The notes below the pieces were generated by a model, which was not told the origin of the DNA, searched no databases, and saw only the letters and a list, made by a program, of their open reading frames with translations. DNA of 64,000 nt from Trichobilharzia regenti (taxonomy: Eukaryota > Platyhelminthes > Trematoda > Strigeidida > Schistosomatidae), in the NCBI GenBank assembly GCA_944472135.2, contig OX235264.1, forward strand, positions 97,908,319-97,972,318. Reading direction: 5' to 3'. Below, piece after piece: positions 42,531 to 55,809 of the stretch; the stretch's first letter is position 1, and every line of letters begins with the position of its first letter. A program made the position numbers and the translations under genes.

Positions 42531-43599
42531 AGTGTTGAGTCACCAAAATACCTAATCAGATGCCCACTTCCGCTGGGAGACTAGGGTCCCAGAGTACGAA
42601 TATTTCATGGGCAGTGGCAAACGATTCCGCTAAATCATTAGCCCCGGGATACTTGTTCATGACCTGCACGACGCGACATGCTATGACCACCCAGATTTAG
42701 AAAGTAATTGAGGAATTAAGGAGGATGGTGTCAGCAACCAATTAGGAACTATATATCTTTTGTGTTTTGCGAGGCTCTCATTATCCATCGGATGACGAAC
42801 GCCCTTCCGTATTTCTGACTAGGTATTCCTCGCCTAGCCTACATTCTGCTGAGCTTCCGAAAATAAAGGCTCATGAAAACCATTAGTCTTCTACAATTTT
42901 AAGGGTCGTCTGTCGGTAACTTGGATGATCATTTTGATAGAAAAGTCAGTTTCTGAATTGGTTAGCTTAGTTGATTCACATTTTGTCCTATATTATGTTA
43001 AAATTGGCTGTAGCCAAGGTGTCTGCTCCTTCTGGTTGTTTTAAGGATTACTTTGCCCTCTTATGTACTGGTCAGTTAATCTTTTATTACAATGTCCAAT
43101 TTGCCAAACACGGAAGTCGTCTTTAAGAACTCTACTTCTGTGTAAGTTTATTCAGAATTTTTTAAACTAAGATTTCCTGAATCTGATAGACACGACCAGA
43201 AGCTGTGATGCGCTCAATCAGAGCACTATTTCAAAAACCACCGGGAATACAGACGTGTGTTTTCAATTTCCTTGAGAGATTATTATGGAGGTATGAGACC
43301 TTTTACTTCACGTCGAAAACGAATAACAATGCAAAGTACTTATTTGCGAGGTGATAAAACGCCTACGTCAAAAAATTAGAGTATACAGTGGTTGCTTCAA
43401 ATTGAGAACAAGGGAGATAGATCCCAATCAAAGCCCTTGTAACACCTGTAGCAGCTTGTAGGGAGTAGCACTGTGGGAGAGACCGTAGTGAGGCAAGGTC
43501 AGATACAGTTCTTCTAAAGTTATGTGCAGCAGGCATTAGACACAAATGACCCTGACTCTTCTCTTGAACTGTTAGCATGCATCGCTAACCGAATGTTGG
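42531..43599. other. Intergenic sequence without recognised feature
   Basis: Mixed composition; no protein similarity that I can support. Confidence 0.4.
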
Positions 43600-44309
43600 A
43601 GCAGAGAAGACTTACACAGGGAGAGCTGAACTATATGCATAAGATCAAAGACTCAGCACTAGTGGCCAACGTTAAATAAGTAACGGAAAATCTGGTATAA
43701 AAACGAATAATTCTGGGCAGACGAGGTAGGTCGTCCGGTACAACACTTCCCAGGTCATTCCATATTAGTTATCATAAGAGCCAACGGTGTGCCAAGCGTT
43801 TTGCTTCAAAAATATGCCGACATTTTACGTTTTCCTCGTGCTAAAATCTTGAAAGTATTGTTTCATGGTGATACAGTACCTGTGGCCTGGAAAGAAGTAA
43901 AGTTAGTGCCTGTACCAAAGTCATCTCCTGGATCAGGTCTAAAGTTTAGGCGAATAGCCATCACGTCTCCATTTCTGAAAACTATGGAGAGACTTCTCTA
44001 GTATGTTTTGAGGCCTTCTTTGAAGTCTTTTAATGACCCGACGTCGTTTGTTCACAAATGTAGCAGAAGCACATTAGATGCTGTCGTCGTACTCTAATAC
44101 GATATTATTTCGGATCCTGATGAAGGCGCGGAGTTTGTTCGACCACACTGATGCTTTGTTTCCGTTCCTAGGGTACTCATACTAAGCAAACTGATTTCAG
44201 TAAAACTGAGTCCTGGGCCACAAGGTGGCTGTCTTCATATCTTTCGAGTAGAAAGGAACATAAGGTTTCGAAGGGTAAGCGCTATACTTCTTAGTCAACA
44301 GAGACCGGT
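43600..44309 (+). mobile_element. CR1-C LINE RT fragment
   Basis: GVPSVLLQKYADILRFP and WKEVKLVPVPKSSPGSGLKF then RRIAITSPFLKTMERLL (43780-44001), the fingers region of a CR1/Jockey-type RT. Frameshifted pieces continue to S-T-E-T-G at 44309, where an LTR interrupts the motif B region. Confidence 0.82.
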
Positions 44310-44678
44310 TGTCAATGTAGTTGAAGATTGAACGATCAATTCATGATTGCTTGCTCAAACCCAACTTCCCCATAATTTTCTCGGGCGATCAATCTGCCGG
44401 GCATCGTCCCATTGGTCGCTGTTCAGGAAGAAGCTAGAAAAAACTGTCAGAAGTAATTACGTGATTTATAGTTGTAATATTTGTTCTTAGACCTTAGTCC
44501 GTAATACCAAAAATGCTGGTTACATGTTGTTGTTAAAATAAAGAATTCTCGAGTCGCCAATCTGTGTTCTGGTTTTTACGTCCGTTAATACCAAGCGTTT
44601 CTTAAAATCTTCGAGGGACAGCGTGAGGCCCAGCGTAGCAAGGGCTGGACATTGACGGTTTATGAAACGTGATTGACA
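44310..44678 (+). mobile_element. Solo LTR of the BEL family, in CR1-C
   Basis: TGTCAATG...GATTGACA, about 369 nt, diverged but collinear with the LTRs of the element at 55.8-59.6 kb. Flanks CCGGT and CCGGC are a near-perfect 5-nt target duplication. Confidence 0.88.
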
Positions 44679-45289
44679 CCGGCGTTAGATTAAATCCATC
44701 TGTGTCATTTTGCTGATTTTAGTTTCAGGACAAGACCTGCATCTATTGATCCAGTTTCATGATTCCTCTAATATTGAATGCACTATGAGAGGGAGTAAAT
44801 CCAATGTCTCTCACCATGGAATCAGTTTCTCTTCGAGTTTCAGTTGGTCGCCTGATATTATGTAACCGGTATATTCAACGATCACATTACATTTTAGCGT
44901 GATTCATTATGCATTTCTATTTTTGTTTTGAGACTCGCACACGTGTTATTGCAGTTCCATAAATAAAATAATAATTTTTCCTTCACGTTCCCCGGTGGAA
45001 CATAGGGCTTCAAGCTAGTTTGCTAGTTGCTTGAAGTTCTGTAGCAGTGTTTAATTTTACAGGACGAGGTTGCTAGCCTCATGCCCAACCTTTCCTCTTT
45101 ACCAGCATTGCAGTTCCACAAATGTAACCAAAAGCTTTCACTAATTAGATACGGTTAATCACACAAAAAAGCTACGACATCAGTGTCTGTTAGCCTGGTG
45201 ACTGATAGCACATATATGCCTGCAACAGCGAGCAGCACACCTCCTACAAAACATGGAAGTGAGATGCACAGGTCGCCGATACGCTGCAA
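44679..45289. other. Flank with SINE-B2 tail scrap
   Basis: 44983-45115 (minus) is the tail and body of a SINE-B2 (CCGGTGGAACATAGGGCTTC, GCCCAACCTTTCCTC) without its tRNA-like head. The rest is unrecognised. Confidence 0.6.
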
Positions 45290-46690
45290 GCGCTGAGATG
45301 TTGTGTCACTACTATCTACTACTTTATCTACTACTGATATCAAAAATATGAAGACAACTAGTAATAGAATCGCTTCTACTAACTCAGCACCTGGTCCTGA
45401 TATAGACCTCTTCACTTCATCTTATGTACGTGTCAGAAATCTTCAGATACCAAGTTCAGCTTCAACGCTTACTTCAGAAATAGAACGACTAAAGCTGTCT
45501 GTAAATAAGGAGTAGTAACGCTATGAATGCAGGATGCTCAGAAAATTTGGTCGGTAAATCTGAACTATCAACACAGATTAGTGACATAAAATCATGGGTC
45601 TGCAAACCTGCACCTCTGGACATCCTGACCAGGACCATAAACCCCGGCAAACTTGACACAAAATCGGTAACTAAGGTAGACACCTTGATAAACTCTACCA
45701 CAACAGAGGTTGTCAAAAGACTTGATACTGAACTAAGTGTGATTGTTTATAATATATCAGATAATGGGGGCTTGAAAAAGGTCCAGAGCATCTTACTTAG
45801 GGTGGCGAAACGCCTAACTCCCGAACAAAATATCGCAGACTGAAGAAGAGTCAGCACGATCACTGATATCGTATACGCCTTCAGTTTGAAACTCAAACAG
45901 AGGCTAAAAAATTCACCAATACACAACGTATCCCAATACAGGATAGGAGCTACAAACAAGTAAAAGTTGTAGCAAATAAAACAGTTATTGAAAGGCGTGC
46001 TTACAATCTTCTCGATTAACCTAATGGTAAGAAGAGCGAGACACCGCAAGTCACTAAAATAGATGAACCCACGGCCAACACGTAGAACCCGTGGCCTCTC
46101 TCCTCTCAAATCTCACAAAAATAGCTCCATAGAATACGACAGCAACCGAAAGGCTAGTGAGTTATAATCTTACTTCTCCTTCACCCCCTACCGGGGATCT
46201 AGATATGTCTCCGGACAGCCCTCAGACAGAAATCAATCCCTCTCGTAGGCCGACAATATTCTCTCCTGGCAATAAAATGAGAGTTCAGATGTTCCTCACG
46301 AAACGCATAATAGGGTTTGACCAACAAGTGGAATATGTTGACGGGTGTATACGTCTGAAATTAGAACCTCTGTGGTTAAGGAGAGTGAAGTGCAACTTAT
46401 TTCTACTCCTCGAAGTCATTAGGAAACACTGTTACAGGAGCTCATCCATAACGTGGGCAAATATCAAATCATATCAGCTGCGAAACCACGACTACCTTGT
46501 CAAGGTGGCTACCTACAGAAAATCCATTAGGGCAAACTTTTTCACCACTGAATATTGCACCCTTTGGAACCGACTACCATCTGAAATTAGATGTTGTGAA
46601 AACCCCGATGGGTTCAAACGGAGCCTAGAAAGATACATTAATATGTCTCCCCTAGTTGGTCTAAAAGACCACAACTGTTGGTAGAATGTT
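45290..46690 (+). mobile_element. CR1-B LINE with ORF1 joined to the ORF2 C-terminus
   Basis: 45303-45515 and 45523-45843 resemble LINE ORF1: a Ser/Thr-rich start, then LSVIVYNISDNGGLKKVQS, followed in other frames by RLQFETQTEAKKF and a basic region. 46157-46684 is a single 175-codon frame whose second half is the ORF2 end: FLTKRIIGFDQQVEYVDGCI, LRNHDYLVKV, WNRLPSEIR and FKRSLERYINMS. Endonuclease and RT are absent, so a large internal deletion lies near 46255. The join is in frame. Confidence 0.75.
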
Positions 46691-46969
46691 AATTTAAAGC
46701 CAGTCCAGTCTTCAGTATAGTCACGTATAACTCGACTCTACTACTTACTCACTGAACGTTTAACTAGTTTACTGATTTCTGCTCTCTATAATCTTCACTT
46801 AATTGTGTTGGCATAGGAAACAATCATATTAGCAACCACACCTTTCAATATTTCACAAATACATACAGTCAATAATAATGCTACTTTTTGTGTCAAAATG
46901 ACTCTAATCAGTCAATAACTACCTTTTCTCATATGCTTTTCAAAAACGTATAATTTTATGTTATTTCGC
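46691..46969. other. Intergenic AT-rich sequence
   Basis: Nothing recognised. Confidence 0.45.
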
Positions 46970-49160
46970 AGCATTTTTAACATTATATAAGTTGAAGGGT
47001 TATCTTGCAATGTCTAATGCATTCCGTAATAAAATCGGTCGTGGAAATTCAACATAACTAGCTCTATTAACCGTCTGTTTTCTTCAGGATCATTATAAAT
47101 AATTTTATAACTTATTGTTCCACGACACATTTTACTCCGCCGAATGGACTAAAAATTAGTTGCCGTAATACTAGCCACTTTCATTCTTTATACTTCTTAA
47201 AGTAAATGCAATTTCATAGGTGTTTGTAACAAATACTTGTATACATATATGCATGTATAAAGGTGATACTGCTAAGAATGTCCTCAGATATCGACGTATT
47301 CGGTGACCTGACGGGAAGCGCTCGTCAAGAAAGCTATTAATGTGCAGCATATCGATTGATTGGGACGGGCTCAAAGCAATGCAATGATGCAACTGCAGTT
47401 ATTGCAAAAATTCTTAGAACTTAACATCAAAAATAGGGAGGGCGGTGCGTGCTGATCAGCAGATATGGTAGTGGTCAAAAATGTGAATCGCCCCAAACTG
47501 TAGGAAAGCAACGCGCATTTTTTGACAGCTCGAAAATTTACCATTAGTCTGGACCCTCAACAAAAGAAAATAATAAGGGTTGTATAGATCTAAATTATAA
47601 ATAAGAAGGTTCCTTTGCTCCTACAAGCCTGTTCAGCTTCTTGTCAAGATGCTACCCATTGGGCCCTGAAGAAATTCGTGAGACATCTTACAGGTCAGCT
47701 TCTCCCACGGGTCCCAATTTTCCACTTTTCTGAACTCCCTCCTCACTGAAACATCACCGGTTGCTGAATCAATAGTACTTCTCTGCATGTTTAACCGTAT
47801 TCTAACTGCCGTGGTGAGCCTTCTGCAGATTATGTTGCTTAAAACATCGTTTACGGTAAACTAACTAACGTTTTATAGGCCATTTTTACACTTTTGTGAG
47901 TAGCCCACCATATCGACGAAATGTAACGCAACACTCAGTTGTTACGCGCATTTTCGACGAATTCAAACAATAATGGTGCCTACGATTATATCATATAAAT
48001 TGTTTTAACCTATGCAAAGTGTGTTCACTACCATTACTCCATTATCTTCCATTGTATATATATATCTTGTGTCAGTGAAAAAATTTTAAACATGCTTACT
48101 CCATGTGTACACTATTACCATATTGATGATGCCTGTCAACTGTCATGTGCATTAAAAGACAGAATATTATCACAAGATTCTTTTTATTGTTATATTAGGA
48201 AGTTGACTTCAAGCTTTATTTATTTTCCCAAGTATCCGTAATCCATCCAACGAATATTTGGGCTTTTTGTTAATGCGAAGTCAATATCCCTATATCTCCT
48301 GATATGGTCTATTGAATACAATTGGTGTGTCCTACATAGCTAGGAAAAGTATGTACCTTATTATATTACCTTTACTAAATATGCTTACTAATCGTATGTG
48401 TAGCTTACCGAATTGATGATGCCTGTAAACTGGCGTCCCTCATGTACAAAAATGAGAATATATATTATTATTATCCCTTACTTACATCACAATAATCTTT
48501 TTATTTCCTCACTATTATACTCTACTTTATGTCAACTACCTAGGCCATTAATTAAGCCAAAACTTGCTCTTTGTTCATATTTGTTGCTTGCCCAAAGTCT
48601 GATTGCTCTGATGAAGAATAAAACAACACCAATGTTTGAACAAAGCTATATTTCCATCGAAAGTGTTATATTTTCCATGCTTAGTCCGATATGGTTAGCA
48701 TTACACGTTGCAAATGTATGCTATCGTTTCACGGAGTCCCCAGTTTCTTTTTGTATATATCTCGTAAATGCGCTTTTAATGACGTATTATCCATAAGTGT
48801 ATTTGATGCCATTTTACACTCTACCAGGACATTCTTTTCTTCCGGAGATAGCTTTTAATCACGTGGCGGTATAGCACTTACCTAAATATGTTCACTGGTT
48901 GACCATAACTATCAGCACGGGACGGAACAAATTCTGGGTTGTTGCTCAACTTAGATGGTGACCTTAGTGAAGGGTTTACAATTTAACATTTCAAAGAACC
49001 TGTTCTGATTGTTTGTAAAATAATTAAACAGTTGAAACTTTTGAGAAAGTATGAATTTATGATACTTCAGAATTGTAATTTACAACTACTGATTGTGTCC
49101 GTAAAAATGGTATGCATTTCTTGTAAACTTACCCGCTTATACGAAATATAAATTATTATT
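46970..49160 (+). repeat. Unidentified repeat unit, copy 1
   Basis: Shares an ordered set of blocks with 49845-51240: TTGCAATGTC near the start, GGTGAATCGCCCC-like (47486), GACAGCTCGA (47522), the CACGGGA/GGGACGGAAC segment (48920) and a CGTAAAAATGG...GCATTT end (49100). Noncoding in all frames; no known family assigned. Confidence 0.65.
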
Positions 49161-49844
49161 ATTAAACGGAATTTTGAAACGAAATTTGCCGAAATACATC
49201 AGTCATAACGAAAAATCCCCTACATTTTCAAACTCTTAAGAAGAATCCACTCTGCAAGGGCAATGAGACACAAAACAATACTAACAATCAAACCAAACGC
49301 GAAAAAGGGCCATAGTCTCCACGGACAATTACGTCAAAACGTACTCACATAATATGCCAAGCCACACTAAAGCCCATAGTAATAGCTGGCGTCGCAACAT
49401 CGTCACGTAAAATGGTACAAGTGACAACACTCGAAACACAGCTTTCAACCACTCTGGATCTACAAATTATGGTACAAAAAATCTTTGACAGAATATGCAG
49501 TACAAGCCTGCTGAGAATTAAACCACAGTGAAGCAATGCTTACAACAAAACGCATGTAAAGATACTAAGAAGGTCTGCAAATAATAAGCAGGCAAATAAG
49601 TAACGGGCAACCACAAAGTTCCCATGATATTTCAATTTGTAGGCGCTGACTAAACAAGGCTTGAGCCTGCTTAACGAGCTTGCACAGCCCAAAAATCACT
49701 TCAACCCTCAACTTTACATAATCCATTATACTCGTATCATATATAGCCTGATTTACTTTACGGCTCCCTGTAAGTCTAACTACCCTTCTTCAGTATACAC
49801 ACTGCAGTATTGTGTGCTAAAATTTCGTTGGTTCTGTTAATATT
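49161..49844. other. Sequence between the two unidentified repeat units
   Basis: No recognised feature. Confidence 0.4.
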
Positions 49845-51240
49845 TTTTATAATATGTGTAGACAGGTTACTTTGCAATGTCAAATGTTTACTATATATAT
49901 ACCGTCATGATAATTTAGTACACTAGGTCCTACCAACCGACCTTACCTTCAGTTCATACTACCTACATTGAACCATAACTATGGTGTTCTGCTGAGTCTT
50001 GCTCCACTAGTCACAAAGCCTATTCATTTAACTCTTTAAGGTTTTAACTTCTTATAAAGTAATCTGTTCATTAGGATGCATGCACACATATATAATATGT
50101 CCATAAAGATGTACGTGGAGACCTATTGGAAGCACTCATTAAGAAAGCTAGGGAGATGGAATATGGGGTACGAGCATGTCTGGTACCAAGCAATATATTT
50201 GCGGTAGCCATAATAATCATAGTCTCAAAGCCTAACATCACAAAAGGAAGGAGGATGGTGCTAGCTGATCAGTATATATGGTGGTGGCCAGTAAGGTGAA
50301 TCGCCCCATTCTGCAAGAACAGCGATATGCAATTTGACGGCTCGAGATTTTTCTGATTTATATGGGGCTTATATCTTTATCTTGAAAAAGATAATAATGA
50401 ACGCCTTGACAGATCCTTCTTCTACCTCTAAACATTTACCATTCGCTCAGCCTATTGTTGAGATGCGATCATGTGGTCTCTGCACAGATTTAAATTAACT
50501 TGCTATCTATTGTTGGATCTTTAAATGCCACTTCACAATGTCTTATCTCATTCATTTTCTAGTAACGTCTTTACTTGATCCTCATTATATTCCATTAAAC
50601 CTAACATTTTATAACTCTTCATGAATTTGATTCGACTTGTTCTCTTCCTATTCTCTGTAGGATACGGTTGTTCACCAAATAGACAAGAAGGTGTGAAATA
50701 AAAACAGCCAGCTTGAGAGTAATTGTATTAAAGCCAAAAGTGGACATTATGATAGTACGAAGAATATTGGTAGCATTATGCATTGCAAATGGACGTTGTG
50801 AGCCTAAGGATCATATAGTTCCCCATTGTATTTCATTTATGAGTGCATTTATTAATAATACATTGCACTTACTTATTACATTACACTTTAATGATTCACC
50901 TTAGCACTTTAACTTTTCTAAAACAGCTTTCAATCCATTGTAAACGTTGTACTTACCTCAATATTGGTTGGTTATCCTATGACTACAACCACGGGATGAA
51001 AACGAAACGAAGTCGGTTTTCCCGCTCAACCTGAAGGACAGCTGTACAATTCAATAACTATACGGCCTGGTTCAGACAATGAGTATATATATATATGAAA
51101 TATTTAACCGTTGAAACATTACTAACTTGTAGACAATCTACGATTTGAGATGATATCATACTTGATCGTGCCTGTAAAAATGGCACGCATTTTCATGTAA
51201 ATTTATGTTTATATGAAAATATACATTATTCTTAACTTAT
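49845..51240 (+). repeat. Unidentified repeat unit, copy 2
   Basis: Same block order as copy 1 (TTGCAATGTC 49872, GGTGAATCGCCCC 50298, GACGGCTCGAGA 50336, CCACGGGATGAAAACG 50989, TGTAAAAATGGCACGCATTT 51173) but about 0.8 kb shorter in the middle. Arranged in direct orientation roughly 2.9 kb from copy 1. Confidence 0.65.
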
Positions 51241-51992
51241 TCACACCGCTCTCTGTTCTATATTCATGCATCTTACCTCCCCCACGGGGTTTCTCACCAT
51301 CCCATTTCTCTTGATTTTACCTGTCTTTCACGCGCTTCTTTTGTCTTGTTTAGAGAACCTACAGAAGGAAGTTAGCACGGTCCAGACAAGTTAACATGTT
51401 CTTCTACATAATTTTATCAGCTCCCGTAAGTAATGCATTATCAAAGTTTTTATTTCAAAATTATTTGGGCCTGTTTTAACAGGGTAAAATCTGTAGCATT
51501 GTTGAACCACAATAGTTTGTAGAAAGGACACAAAAGTACCTCAGAAGTACTGCTGAAGAACTGCACAGTCCGAATGTGTTTCAGGAAAGAAGAACGTGAT
51601 ATTTAACAAGAAATTTCAACAAAAATACCACTGCTGAATCCCTGACGCTTCAGCGAGAAAGTGCCAAACGAAATGTGATGAAAGTGATTTCCGAGAGATT
51701 AAAATTAATTAATTAATACTTCAAACAGACAATCAGAAAGCAGTCATTTCACTGCTCAGCATTTCTAGAAAAGTTAAAGTGCCGTAAAGTAAATCAAACT
51801 ATATATGATTAGAGTATAATCAATATTATAATTCTTATTATCTAAGGATACATTAGGCCCAACTATTCGGTGTTATAAGGGAAATCAGCGTAGTAAACTA
51901 AGAGAACATTTGCTGCGTAAGTATGTTCTATCATTTTAGGTGTTTTAATGACAATCGAATTTCAAATATTGAGCATGCATAATCACCAAGTA
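51241..51992. other. Intergenic sequence without recognised feature
   Basis: AT-rich; nothing recognised. Confidence 0.45.
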
Positions 51993-53330
51993 TTATCCTG
52001 TTAATCCAGGAACTAGTGTACTTTCTGTAGTTAAATATCGGATTGCGATTGTTTCATCACTGTACCAGCAGTTGAGGTCTTTCAGACGGGCTAGGATGGA
52101 CATGTTAATATGTTTTTCTAGTCTCCTTTTGAAACTGTCAGACCTTTCACAGGATCTAATCTCAGATTGCAGTTGGTTCCAAACTTTGCAATGTTTAATG
52201 GTGAAGAAGTTAGCTCTAGTGGTGAGTTTATGGGTGTTAACCTTGAGAAGGTAGTTATGGTTGCGTAGTCCATACGATTTAGGATTAGCCCGCGTTATGG
52301 ATGAGTTACTGTTACAGTGCTTTCTTATAAGAGAAATAAATTGCACTCCACTCTCCTTAACGATAAGGGTTCTATGTCCAGTCGAATACATCTGTCAAGG
52401 TGCTCTACTTGCTGATCACAGCCTAATATGCGTTTCGTAAGGAATCTTTGTACACTTTCAACTTTTAAACTGTCTGCCGATTTAAAGCTACTGTATAACT
52501 GGGCACAGTGTTCAAGTTTGGGGAGAATACATATCTTATATATAGCTAATCTGACTTCTGGAGAGTAAAAGTTGCGTAGCACAAAGCAGCTTAGACTTTT
52601 ACGATCAGTTAAGTAAAAGTAAGATCTGAGTATGTTACCCCGAGATCTGTGTTCGTGTTTGAAACAAGGTCACCGTGCATGTACAGACACATGCTAGGTT
52701 TCCAACTTCCAAAGTATGTTATCCCAGACTTAACTGGATTGAACGTCAACTGCCACTTTTCACTCCAGTTACATAGACTATTTAGGTCTTGTTGGACTTT
52801 ACTAGCAATATTCATATCATTATAGTCGAAATCACAGACAACTTTGAGGTCATTTGCAAAGAGGTACGGCTTGCCATACTTGATCATAGAGACAATATCA
52901 TTTATGAATACAATGAATAGGGTAGGGCCAAGAATACTGCCTTGTATCACGCCGCTGGTTATTGGTTTGGGTGTAGATAAGTGATGGTTGACTTTAACTA
53001 ACTGTTCTCTTCCTGTAAGAAAGGGAGTTATTCGCTCAAGTAGCCTTCCACTTATTCCATAAGATATGAGTTTCAATATGAGTCTGTTATGTGGGACCTT
53101 ATCAAAAGCTTTCCTAACATCTAGAAATAATATTGCTGCCGAACGACCTTTGTCTACACATTCAGTAACGTGGTCGAAATAATCTAACTGGAAAGTAATG
53201 TACGAACTTCTATCTATGAAACCGTATTGGAAAGGGGATAATAAGTCATGCGAAGGCGAATACTGAACAATTTGCTTCTTTAAAATCTTTTCCATTGCAC
53301 GTGAAACTACGGTAGTGATGTTCCAATATC
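51993..53330 (-). mobile_element. CR1-B LINE, RT to C-terminus, catalytic box mutated
   Basis: Minus strand 53295-52609: SPFQYGFIDRSSYITFQLDY, motif A FLDVRKAFDKVPHNRL, motif B TSGVIQGSILGPTLFIVFIN and motif C KPYLFANDLKVVCDF, where the second... first Asp of F-A-D-D is Asn, so the polymerase is dead. 52582-52325 and 52391-51993 carry the rest in other frames: ICILPKLEHCAQLYSS, FLTKRILGCDQQVEHLDRCI and FKRRLEKHINMS. 5' end lost. Confidence 0.9.
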
Positions 53331-53889
53331 CAATATCCTTTTTACGAGCTAGTATAAACCAATTTGATTTCTTTGTGCTCGCTTCTTGATTGTGAGCTAT
53401 AATAATATAGGTTCCCGATCTTCAGTAAACTTCTCGTCCTGCCACTCGACTGTCGTAGCTTTGGTCGACTCCAGAGGGAGTAGTGCTGGGACTGATTATA
53501 TGTGGTTTGTAGTATGAGGTCTGTTAAGGCTGTTACTACTGTGAATGGAGTTGATCCTTTCGCCAGTTAGTCCTCCGGTATCGTCGACAAGAGAAAAGAG
53601 ATAGTAATAACAATAACGCTAATAATAGATATAACTGGTGAAGTTATTCAGGCTAAAAGACAGAAATGGAAATAGGAAAGCGTAACAACAGTCAGCTGAT
53701 TAAATTTGAAGAATAATATATATATATATATATATATATTTATCGATAATAATAATAATAAGTGCAGTTAAAGTTTTCAGGAGAGTAAGACGGGAGAGAA
53801 TGTAAAGAAGTAAAACGACGAGTTTAATTGTCTAACACTGAATAGTGCATGAGATTATAAGGGGATAGGCCATTTGGATGCAGTCTTAG
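53331..53889. other. Intergenic sequence with (AT)n
   Basis: An (AT)n run at about 53717-53740 and a short (AAT)n at 53748-53760; otherwise unrecognised. Confidence 0.5.
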
Positions 53890-54249
53890 TGTCAGTCACG
53901 ACTCGTAAACCGTTAATGCCCAGCTCTTGCTACGCTCGGGCTCACGCTGTTCCTTGAAGTTTTTTCAGAAACGCTTAGTAATAACGGACGCAAAAACCAA
54001 AACACCGATTGGCCACTTAAGAATTCTTTATTGTAACACCAACATATAAAAAATATTTCTACTAAGGTCTGTGAACAAATATTACAATAATAAATCACAA
54101 TATTACTTCTGACGGTTTATTGCTGACTTCTTTCTGAACAGCGACCGATGAGACGATGACTGTCGTATTGATGCCTCCGCGAAAATTGGGGAAGTTGGTT
54201 TTGAGCAAACAACAATGAATTGATCGTTCAATCTTCAACTACATTGACA
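53890..54249 (-). mobile_element. Solo LTR of the BEL family
   Basis: TGTCAGTCACG...CATTGACA, collinear with the LTRs at 55810 and 59222. No internal region is attached. A CR1-C frame begins directly at 54250. No clear target duplication. Confidence 0.9.
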
Positions 54250-54815
54250 CCTTGTGTCGCTGCATGGTTATCCTTCCTTCGCTTAAAGGCGTCCGAAGAC
54301 AATGCTATAGCTACCTCTCTCGGTAAGGAATTCCAAGGACGGCAAACCCGCAGTGAAAAGAGGTGGGATCGCACCCGGTTCCGTGTTCTCTGGTGAGCCA
54401 TCCTTCTGGGATTTCCACGTGGGAGCGGCATTTATCTATGTCCGCTGTAGGTCCGGTTTTGTGAATTGGTACAACGTAAGATTTTTTCCAGCTATTTGGA
54501 TATGTTCCACTCCTTAGCGAAGTTGAAAATGTCTAGATAAGTAGATTCGTGTCATTTCCACCATTTTTAAGAAGACGGAAGACATACCATCTGGGCCGGG
54601 AGTATTTGTAAGCTTAAGAGTTGCGATAACTTTATCGATTTCTTGGGCGCTTAAGACTACATCGCTTAAACACTTTTCTGTTTTACGAGGGAAATCTATA
54701 TCCTGGTAATTTTCTAGAGTGTACAGTTTGGCAAAGTGCGTGCTTAACGCAGAGAGGTGTTCAAAGTGGATACCGGAGTAAGACAGGGCTACTCTCCCAC
54801 TATCACCCATGATAA
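54250..54815 (-). mobile_element. CR1-C LINE with internal deletion
   Basis: 54810-54514 reads LKLTNTPGPDGMSSVFLKM, the TPGPDG entry of a CR1/Jockey RT. After a frame break it continues at 54431-54250 with RMAHQRTRNRVRSHLFSLRV and PWNSLPREVAIALSSDAFKR, the extreme C-terminus. Most of the RT between is deleted. Confidence 0.82.
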
Positions 54816-54829
54816 TCTTAATTGTTGTC

Positions 54830-55530
54830 GACTGGATTATGCGTCAGAGTGTTGGGGTCGTGGAGTCAGGAATACAGTGGACGACTGATAATAAGTCTCT
54901 AGAAGATCTGCATTTCGCAGATGATATATGTTTAATGTCAAACAAACTCTAAGACTCGTAGGCAAAAACCAACAAACTAGCTGAAGAGACTGGCAGCGAA
55001 GGCAGGACTCCAAGTGAACACAGGGAGTACGGGAGTGGTGAAGATAACCAACCAACCAGCAAAAATAACGACCAGCACAAATCACCATCAATGGCAGAGA
55101 CTTAGCAGAGGTTGCCTTTTTCACTTATCTAGGAAGTATGGTTTCAAATGCAGGCGGAACGGACGAAGATATCAAAGTCAGAATCGGAAAGGCAAGTTAC
55201 TCCTTCATCAACCTGAAAGCAGTTTGAAAATCTTCCGCACCCAGCATAAGGAACAAGGTTCGCGTTTTCATCACCAATGTGAGGTCAGAAACTTTGCCAG
55301 CGGGTCACGAAAAGAATTTCCAACAGGTCGCAGACTTTTATCAACAGCTGCCATCTTCGCTGGTTCCACGTCGAAGATCGAAAAGCCAGCCAGAAAGAAT
55401 AAGCAACAAGAAACTATGGAAACAAACCAACCAAGGGTCGATCGCTCAACAAATATGTAGGAGGAAGTGGAAATGGTGTATTGACAGTTTCGCATTAGGT
55501 ACCATCGGAATGGTCCAAAGACTTGTCCAT
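54830..55530 (+). mobile_element. RTE-B LINE fragment with intact catalytic Asp pair
   Basis: DWIMRQSVGVVESGIQWTTD then LEDLHFADDICLMSN (motif C), and after frame breaks TINGRDLAEVAFFTYLGSMV and RIGKASYSFINLKAV. Truncated at both ends: the 3' tail is missing, sequence stopping near 55530. Confidence 0.82.
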
Positions 55531-55809
55531 CATAATCAGTACTGATTGTGCACTCACTGAACACTGAAACAGAATTTTCTAACGACAAATATAATCAGTA
55601 CTTAGGATTTCGAAACCGGTCAGTGAATGTATACATATATATATGCTTTCAGAGTAGACTGCTCAGATTAAGCTGGTAGATGAAGGACTAAAATTTGACG
55701 ACTGCCGCTGAAAACAAGAGAATTTCCTAGGATAACTACTTTTAGTCTAATTGAACTGCACTTGTGTCTACTTAAGCCAAACCCTAATATCTGTTGCTTG
55801 AAAAGCAGG
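55531..55809. other. Flank of the BEL element
   Basis: Short AT-rich stretch with (AT)n at about 55630; nothing else recognised. Confidence 0.5.
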
